The notes below the pieces were generated by a model. It was not told the DNA's origin and searched no databases. It saw only the letters and a program-made list of their open reading frames with translations. Below are positions 59,045-64,000 of a DNA stretch of 64,000 nt, one piece after another. The translations under genes were made by a program, and so were the position numbers. The DNA is from Pseudomonas sp. PSB18. Its GTDB lineage: Bacteria; Pseudomonadota; Gammaproteobacteria; Pseudomonadales; Pseudomonadaceae. The stretch spans positions 558,001-622,000 of the forward strand of contig NZ_NOIN01000001.1 of the NCBI RefSeq assembly GCF_014596565.1, in the 5' to 3' direction. How positions within the stretch are numbered: the first letter of the stretch is position 1; each line of letters begins with the position of its first letter.

Positions 59045-60349
59045 ATGCCCACGACACGCAAAGCCTACCGCGCCGCCCTGCTCCACAGCCTCGCCGACCC
59101 GGCCGAAGTCGGCCTCGAAGCCTCTTATGAATATTTCGAGGACGGCCTGCTGGTGGTGGAAAACGGCCAGATCAGCGCCCTCGGCCACGCCCATGACCTG
59201 CTGCCGAGCCTGGCGGCGGACATTGAAATCGCCCATTACCCTGACGCGTTGATCACCCCCGGCTTCATCGACACCCACATCCATCTGCCGCAGACCGGCA
59301 TGGTCGGCGCCTACGGCGAACAACTGCTGGACTGGCTCAATACCTACACCTTCCCTTGTGAACGCCAGTTCGCCGACCCCGCCCACGCCGAAGCCGTGGC
59401 CGATATTTTTATCAAGGAGCTGCTGCGCAACGGCACCACCACGGCCCTGGTGTTCGGCAGCGTGCACCCACAATCGGTGAATGCCTTTTTTGAAGCGGCC
59501 GAGAAGCTCGACCTGCGGATGATCGCCGGTAAAGTGATGATGGATCGCAACGCCCCGGACTACCTGACCGACACTGCCGAATCCAGCTACACCGAGAGCA
59601 AGGCGCTGATCGAACGCTGGCACGGCAAGGGCCGCCTGCACTACGCCGTGACCCCGCGCTTCGCCCCCACCAGCACGCCGGAGCAATTGGCGCTGGCCGG
59701 TCAGTTGCTGGAGGAATACCCGGACCTGTACATGCAGACCCACATCAGTGAAAACCTGCAGGAAGTGCAATGGGTCAAAGAGCTGTTTCCCGAGCGCAAG
59801 GGCTATCTGGACGTCTACGATCACTACCGGTTGCTCGGCGAGCGTTCGGTGTTCGCCCACGGTGTGCACCTGTGCGACGACGAATGTGCACGCCTGGCCG
59901 AAACCGGTTCGGCCATCGCGTTCTGCCCGACCTCGAACCTGTTCCTGGGCAGCGGTCTGTTCAACCTGCCGATGGCCGAGAAGCACAAGGTCAACGTGGG
60001 GCTGGGCACGGACGTCGGCGGCGGCACCAGTTTTTCGCTGCTACAGACCCTGAACGAAGCCTACAAGGTGATGCAGTTGCAGGGCGCGCGGCTGAGCCCG
60101 TTCAAATCGCTGTACCTGGCCACCCTCGGCGGCGCCCGGGCCTTGCGCCTGGAAGATCGAATCGGCACCTTGCAGCCGGGCACCGATGCGGATTTCCTGG
60201 TGCTGGACTACAACGCTACGCCGCTGTTGAGCTATCGCCTGAAGCAGGCGCGGGACATTGCCGAGAGATTGTTCGTGTTGATGACGCTGGGGGATGACCG
60301 GACGGTGGCGCAGACCTATGCGGCTGGCAGGTTGGTGCATCAGCGGTAG
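59045..60349 (+). CDS. guaD: guanine deaminase
   Basis: 434 residues. Amidohydrolase metal ligands are His78 and His80 in DTHIHLPQ, with HISENLQEV and the late GTDVGGGTSFS. It converts guanine to xanthine, the substrate of the upstream XdhAB, so the operon runs guanine to urate. The ribosome site is poor, and translation may be coupled to xdhC. Confidence 0.95.
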   Translation: MPTTRKAYRAALLHSLADPAEVGLEASYEYFEDGLLVVENGQISALGHAHDLLPSLAADIEIAHYPDALITPGFIDTHIHLPQTGMVGAYGEQLLDWLNTYTFPCERQFADPAHAEAVADIFIKELLRNGTTTALVFGSVHPQSVNAFFEAAEKLDLRMIAGKVMMDRNAPDYLTDTAESSYTESKALIERWHGKGRLHYAVTPRFAPTSTPEQLALAGQLLEEYPDLYMQTHISENLQEVQWVKELFPERKGYLDVYDHYRLLGERSVFAHGVHLCDDECARLAETGSAIAFCPTSNLFLGSGLFNLPMAEKHKVNVGLGTDVGGGTSFSLLQTLNEAYKVMQLQGARLSPFKSLYLATLGGARALRLEDRIGTLQPGTDADFLVLDYNATPLLSYRLKQARDIAERLFVLMTLGDDRTVAQTYAAGRLVHQR

Positions 60350-60350
60350 G

Positions 60351-60460
60351 GATCGTTCCCACGCTCTGCGTGGGAATGCCTCAACGGACGCTCCGCGTTC
60401 GGCCTTTGGGACGCAGAGCGTCCCAGGCTGCGTTCCCACGCAGAGCGTGGGAACGAGATG
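60351..60460. repeat. family B palindromic repeat, full copy
   Basis: CGTTCCCACGCTCTGCGTGG and CGTTCCCACGCAGAGCGTGG are nested inverted arms around an inner GACGCTCCGCGTTC / GACGCAGAGCGTC pair. It lies between the convergent guaD and GntR genes. Confidence 0.87.
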
Positions 60461-60463
60461 AGG

Positions 60464-61228
60464 TCAGAGCTTGGCCGTCGAACGCCCAGGCTTCTTGCTC
60501 TGCAGCAAGTGCGAAAACACTGCGTGCAGATCGTCCGACGCACCCTCTTCGTCGAGGTTGAGCTTGCTGTCGATGTGATCCATGTGATGCATCATCAAGT
60601 CCACCGCCAGGGTGGCATCGCGGGCTTCGATGGCATCGATCAATTGAGTGTGTTCGTCGTAGGAGCAGTGGGACCGGTTGCCACTTTCGTACTGGGCGAT
60701 AATCAGCGAAGTCTGGGACACCAGGCTGCGCTGGAAGCTGATCAACGGGGCATTCTTCGCCGCTTCGGCCAGTTTGAGATGGAATTCACCCGACAGGCGG
60801 ATGCCGGCGCCACGGTCGCCACGGGAAAAACTGTCACGTTCGTCGCTGACCATCTGCCGCAATTCGGCGAGCTGCTCGGCGGTAGCGTGCTGCACCGCCA
60901 GCTCGGTGATCGCCCGTTCCACCAGGCGCCGGGCCATGAACACCTGGCGCGCCTCTTCGACACTCGGGCTGGCAACGACCGCGCCCCGATTAGGTCGCAA
61001 CAACACCACGCCTTCATGGGCCAGGCGCGACAATGCACGGCGGATGATGGTGCGGCTGACCCCGAAAATCTCCCCCAGTGCCTCTTCGCTCAACTTTGTA
61101 CCGGGCGCCAGGCGTTGTTCGAGGATGGCCTCGAAGATATGCGCATAGACGATATCGTCCTGGGTTCCGCTGCGGCCGGCTTTGCCTGCTCGCGGTTGTT
61201 TCTTGAGGGGTTGCAACTGTTCGTTCAT
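60464..61228 (-). CDS. GntR family regulator (FCD domain) beside the purine operon
   Basis: 254 residues from MNEQLQPLKKQPRAGKAG. A winged helix (KLSEEALGEIFGVSRTIIRR, about 46-65) is followed by an FCD domain with metal-binding His/Asp residues (GEFHLKLAEAA, MMHHMDHI). It is likely a regulator of purine catabolism and of the divergent permease, from position. The open frame upstream (to 61384) is promoter DNA. A TTGTACACAA site there could be its operator. Confidence 0.9.
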   Translation of the reverse strand: MNEQLQPLKKQPRAGKAGRSGTQDDIVYAHIFEAILEQRLAPGTKLSEEALGEIFGVSRTIIRRALSRLAHEGVVLLRPNRGAVVASPSVEEARQVFMARRLVERAITELAVQHATAEQLAELRQMVSDERDSFSRGDRGAGIRLSGEFHLKLAEAAKNAPLISFQRSLVSQTSLIIAQYESGNRSHCSYDEHTQLIDAIEARDATLAVDLMMHHMDHIDSKLNLDEEGASDDLHAVFSHLLQSKKPGRSTAKL

Positions 61229-61321
61229 GGGCACTCGGGTCGGGAGAACTGCGGCGAATTGACCGTGACTGTAATACGGCGCAGCGGGTCGCTGGCAAGT
61301 ATCGCGTAAAAAACACGGCGA

Positions 61322-61331
61322 TTGTACACAA
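61322..61331. promoter_or_regulatory. candidate GntR operator TTGTACACAA
   Basis: TTGTACACAA has TTGT/ACAA arms like known FCD-type operators. It is 94 bases before the GntR gene and 167 bases before the divergent permease. Confidence 0.4.
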
Positions 61332-61438
61332 CCTCTGATGGCAACACGACTGTACGGCTGTTTGTGGGCTTGGCTGTATTGCAATTGACCACTGGGTTGA
61401 GTTTAGGCTTAAACCCTCAATCTGTGACACCTATGGCA

Positions 61439-61465
61439 CTGTGGGAGCAAGGCTTGCTCCCACAG
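61439..61465. repeat. minimal REP palindrome before the permease gene
   Basis: Arms CTGTGGGAGCAAG and CTTGCTCCCACAG are a perfect 13-bp inverted repeat with a single G between. It lies 32 bases upstream of the start codon, so the RNA leader can form a strong hairpin. Confidence 0.85.
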
Positions 61466-61497
61466 GTACATAATCTATCCAAGGATCCCCACCCACC

Positions 61498-62697
61498 ATG
61501 ACCGAAGTCACGACTGCGCCACTTCGCCCATTGGCCGACACCTCGCCCTCGGCCATCGTCGCCGGGTTCATCGCCATGATGACCGGCTACACCAGCTCCC
61601 TGGTGCTGATGTTCCAGGCAGGCCAGGCGGCGGGGCTGACCAGCGGGCAGATTTCGTCGTGGATCTGGGCGATCTCCATTGGCATGGCAGTGTGTTCCAT
61701 CGGCCTGTCGTTGCGCTACCGCACGCCGATCACCATCGCCTGGTCGACGCCCGGCGCGGCACTGCTGATCACCAGCCTGGGCGGCGTGAGCTATGGCGAG
61801 GCCATAGGCGCCTATATCACCTGCGCGGTGCTGGTGACGATCTGCGGGCTGACCGGCAGCTTCGAGCGCCTGGTCAAGCGCATTCCGGCGGCGCTGGCGG
61901 CGGCGCTGCTAGCGGGCATCCTGTTCAAGATCGGCAGCGAGATTTTCGTCGCCGCCCAGCATCGTACCGGCCTGGTGCTGGGCATGTTCTTCACTTACCT
62001 GATCGTCAAGCGCCTGTCGCCTCGCTACGCGGTGCTGGCGGCGCTGCTGATCGGCACTGCGCTGTCAGGCCTGATGGGCCTGCTGGACTTCAGCGGCTTT
62101 GCCCTTGAAGTCGCGACACCGGTCTGGACCACTCCACACTTTTCACTGGCGGCCACCATCAGCATCGGCATTCCGCTGTTCGTGGTGGCGATGACTTCCC
62201 AGAATATGCCCGGTATCGCCGTACTCCGGGCCGACGGTTACAACGTACCGGCCTCCCCCCTGATCACCAGCACCGGCATCGCCTCGCTGCTGCTGGCGCC
62301 GTTCGGCTCCCACGGCATCAACCTGGCGGCCATCAGCGCCGCCATCTGCACCGGGCCCCACGCCCACGAAGATCGCAACAAGCGCTACACGGCAGCGGTC
62401 TGGTGCGGGATCTTCTACGGGATTGCCGGGGTGTTCGGCGCAACACTGGCGGCGTTGTTCGCGGCGCTGCCCAAGGAACTGGTGTTATCCATCGCTGCAC
62501 TGGCACTGTTCGGGTCGATCATCAATGGCTTGAGCATCGCCATGAGCGAAGCCAGGGAACGGGAAGCGGCGCTGATCACCTTCATGGTCACGGCGTCGGG
62601 GCTGACGCTGTTTTCCATCGGTTCGGCGTTCTGGGGGATTGTGGCGGGGGTGTTGACCTTGCTGATTCTCAACTGGCGTAAAGCCTGCTCGCGATAG
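61498..62697 (+). CDS. BenE family inner-membrane transporter
   Basis: 399 residues with about 12 helices. GFIAMMTGYTSSLVLMFQAG, ITIAWSTPGAALLI and FVVAMTSQNMPGIAVL are typical of the BenE/YdcO benzoate:H+ symporter family, which is related to nucleobase carriers. Next to xdhABC-guaD and a GntR regulator, a purine or aromatic substrate is possible; I cannot choose. The C-terminus LNWRKACSR is encoded by a REP fragment running through the stop codon. Confidence 0.87.
   Translation: MTEVTTAPLRPLADTSPSAIVAGFIAMMTGYTSSLVLMFQAGQAAGLTSGQISSWIWAISIGMAVCSIGLSLRYRTPITIAWSTPGAALLITSLGGVSYGEAIGAYITCAVLVTICGLTGSFERLVKRIPAALAAALLAGILFKIGSEIFVAAQHRTGLVLGMFFTYLIVKRLSPRYAVLAALLIGTALSGLMGLLDFSGFALEVATPVWTTPHFSLAATISIGIPLFVVAMTSQNMPGIAVLRADGYNVPASPLITSTGIASLLLAPFGSHGINLAAISAAICTGPHAHEDRNKRYTAAVWCGIFYGIAGVFGATLAALFAALPKELVLSIAALALFGSIINGLSIAMSEAREREAALITFMVTASGLTLFSIGSAFWGIVAGVLTLLILNWRKACSR
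62680..62697. repeat. REP half-element forming the 3' end of the permease gene
   Basis: AAAGCCTGCTCGCGATAG matches the right half of the REP arms elsewhere and supplies Lys-Ala-Cys-Ser-Arg-stop. Confidence 0.75.
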
Positions 62698-62734
62698 CAG
62701 CCTGAAGATCAACCAAAAACCCAACCGCCAGGCA

Positions 62735-62768
62735 TAAAAAAACCGGCGCCCAATTCGGGCTGCCGGTT
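62735..62768 (-). terminator. rho-independent terminator after the yggL-like gene
   Basis: On the minus strand AACCGGC and GCCGGTT flank inner GCCC/GGGC arms and run into seven T. It lies 8 bases after the stop codon of the minus-strand gene. Confidence 0.9.
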
Positions 62769-62775
62769 CAGGACA

Positions 62776-63120
62776 TCACGCCTTGGCGTTGATCGGCATG
62801 TCCGGGTGCCACACGTCGATCAGCGGGCTGACGGTCATGTTGGTCAGTTCGCTACGGCCCTTGAGCCAGGCTTCAACGGCAGCACGTTGTTCTTCGGAAA
62901 CCGAGCCACGCTTCTGCAGGCATACCAGACCGTAGTCGTCGCCGCCGACATAGCCCAGGCCATTGGCTTCCATGGCTTCTTTCAGGAAAGCGTCGAGGAA
63001 AGCGTCAATCGCCTCATCGTCCAGATCTTCTTTGAGATCCAGGTTCAGTTCGAAACCCAGCTCCTGAAATTCATCCACACACAGCTTTTTGCGCAGACGC
63101 CGGGAACGGTTAGTCGCCAT
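62776..63120 (-). CDS. yggL: YggL family 50S ribosome-associated protein
   Basis: 114 residues from MATNRSRRLRKKLCVDEFQE, after GAGGA. It is the DUF469/YggL family: a basic N-terminus (RSRRLRKK), an acidic middle (LKEDLDDEAIDAFLD) and the conserved YVGGDDYGLVC. YggL binds the large ribosomal subunit in E. coli. A start five codons earlier overlaps the ribosome site and is rejected. It has its own terminator. Confidence 0.9.
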   Translation of the reverse strand: MATNRSRRLRKKLCVDEFQELGFELNLDLKEDLDDEAIDAFLDAFLKEAMEANGLGYVGGDDYGLVCLQKRGSVSEEQRAAVEAWLKGRSELTNMTVSPLIDVWHPDMPINAKA

Positions 63121-63353
63121 TGGAACAATCCTCATAAGTAATAACGGCCGGCACTTTACCAGTTTGGCGCAGCGATTGCCCGGTTGATCGGGCGTATCTG
63201 CCTACCGTCGGTAAAAAATTGCCTCACGAAAGGCTCAGGCACGGCACACGCCGGTGCGCCTTGGGGCATAATGCCGACACTTTCCTGACCGTTGAGGACG
63301 TTCATTTTTCATGTCCTCGTTTTTTCCCCCTCGCCCGTAGGGTTTTATTACAC

Positions 63354-64000
63354 ATGATCAAATCTTTGCGTCCACTGCTCCTGGCCAGCCTTCTTCTTCC
63401 CCTGGCCCTCCCTGCCTCCACCAGCGCCGCTACGATCAACACCGCCCTGTCGCCCAATGTGCAGAAGGCCCTCAAGACCAGCAAGTTGCAAGACGACGCA
63501 CTGTCCCTGGTGATGGTGCCACTCAATGGCCCCGGCACCCCGACCATCTACAACGCCGACGTCTCGGTGAACCCGGCGTCCACCATGAAGCTGGTGACCA
63601 CCTACGCCGCCCTGGAAATGCTCGGCCCCAATCACCAGTGGAAGACCGAGTTCTACACCGACGGCACCCTCAGCGGCGGGATCCTCAACGGCAACCTGTA
63701 CCTCAAGGGCGGCGGCGACCCCAAGCTGAACATGGAAAAGCTCTGGCTGCTGATGCGCGATCTGCGGGCCAACGGCGTCCAGCAGGTCACCGGCGATCTG
63801 GTGCTGGACCGCGGTTTCTTCATCCAGCCGCAATTGCCCGAGTTCAACGACGACGGCAACGACGAAAACAAGCCTTTCCTGGTCAAGCCCGACTCCCTGC
63901 TGGTCAACCTCAAGGCGCTGCGCTTCGTTGCCCGCAATGATGGCGGACGGGTGTTGGTGTCGGTAGAGCCGCCGATTGCCAGCATCCGTATCGACAACCA
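63354..64000 (+). CDS. dacB: D-alanyl-D-alanine carboxypeptidase/endopeptidase PBP4 (partial, C-terminus outside window)
   Basis: From ATG at 63354: a signal peptide (SLRPLLLASLLLPLALPAST, cleavage near residue 25), then the PBP4 N-terminal part. The catalytic motif SxxK is Ser76-Thr-Met-Lys79 in NPASTMKL. It trims peptidoglycan peptides and cuts cross-links in the periplasm. The frame is open to the window end (about 215 residues); the SxN and KTG motifs would lie beyond. Confidence 0.92.
   Translation, partial: MIKSLRPLLLASLLLPLALPASTSAATINTALSPNVQKALKTSKLQDDALSLVMVPLNGPGTPTIYNADVSVNPASTMKLVTTYAALEMLGPNHQWKTEFYTDGTLSGGILNGNLYLKGGGDPKLNMEKLWLLMRDLRANGVQQVTGDLVLDRGFFIQPQLPEFNDDGNDENKPFLVKPDSLLVNLKALRFVARNDGGRVLVSVEPPIASIRIDN

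Overview
The window is about 61% GC, densely coded chromosome of a Pseudomonas, most likely of the P. fluorescens group. This rests on gene content and order (aer, two tandem cbb3 oxidase operons, ccoGHIS, hemN, anr, apt, recR, ybaB, dnaX, ligA, zipA, smc, xdhABC, guaD, an order I recall from P. aeruginosa) and on many REP/REPIN palindromes of the GTGGGAGC...GCTCGCGA type. No CRISPR array, rRNA, tRNA or prophage was seen. The one RNA gene is the 4.5S SRP RNA.

Layout. 1-9.6 kb is housekeeping: a truncated ABC transporter, a small PA1571-like protein, pdxB, a MATE efflux pump, tusA, rlmM, acnA and a CPBP membrane protease. 9.7-19.1 kb holds aer and two complete ccoNOQP operons. 19.2-26.3 kb is the accessory island: a Phd/VapC toxin-antitoxin pair, a 1452-residue prePAAR-PAAR-Rhs toxin with an AT-rich variable tail, a probable immunity gene, a second AT-rich orphan gene flanked by 27-bp direct repeats, and a DUF6124 gene with a structured leader. 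26.6-34.6 kb is the microaerobic assembly and control block (ccoG, ccoH, ccoI, ccoS, a UreH/TauE-like membrane protein, hemN, anr). 34.6-39.9 kb has apt, recR, a CurA-like reductase, ybaB and dnaX. 40-45.7 kb has a periplasmic solute-binding protein, a PAS-GGDEF-EAL protein with a damaged EAL site, an XRE regulator, a membrane protein, the SRP RNA and a zinc metallopeptidase. 45.9-53.8 kb has ligA, zipA, smc and a GntR regulator. 54.2-62.7 kb is a purine-salvage/catabolism block (xdhA, xdhB, xdhC, guaD, a GntR regulator, a BenE-type permease). The end holds a YggL protein and the start of a dacB-like carboxypeptidase.

How it works together. Anr, the oxygen-sensing FNR homologue, is encoded here with probable targets: near-perfect Anr boxes (TTGAT-N4-GTCAA) lie before the first cco operon and before hemN, but not before the second cco operon. 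This fits one low-oxygen and one constitutive cbb3 oxidase sharing one assembly set. The two cco operons are a mosaic of nearly identical and clearly diverged stretches, which suggests gene conversion. The Rhs island is the most likely place for undescribed biology: the toxin tail and both candidate immunity proteins belong to no family I recognise, and the Eag chaperone expected for a prePAAR effector is not beside it.
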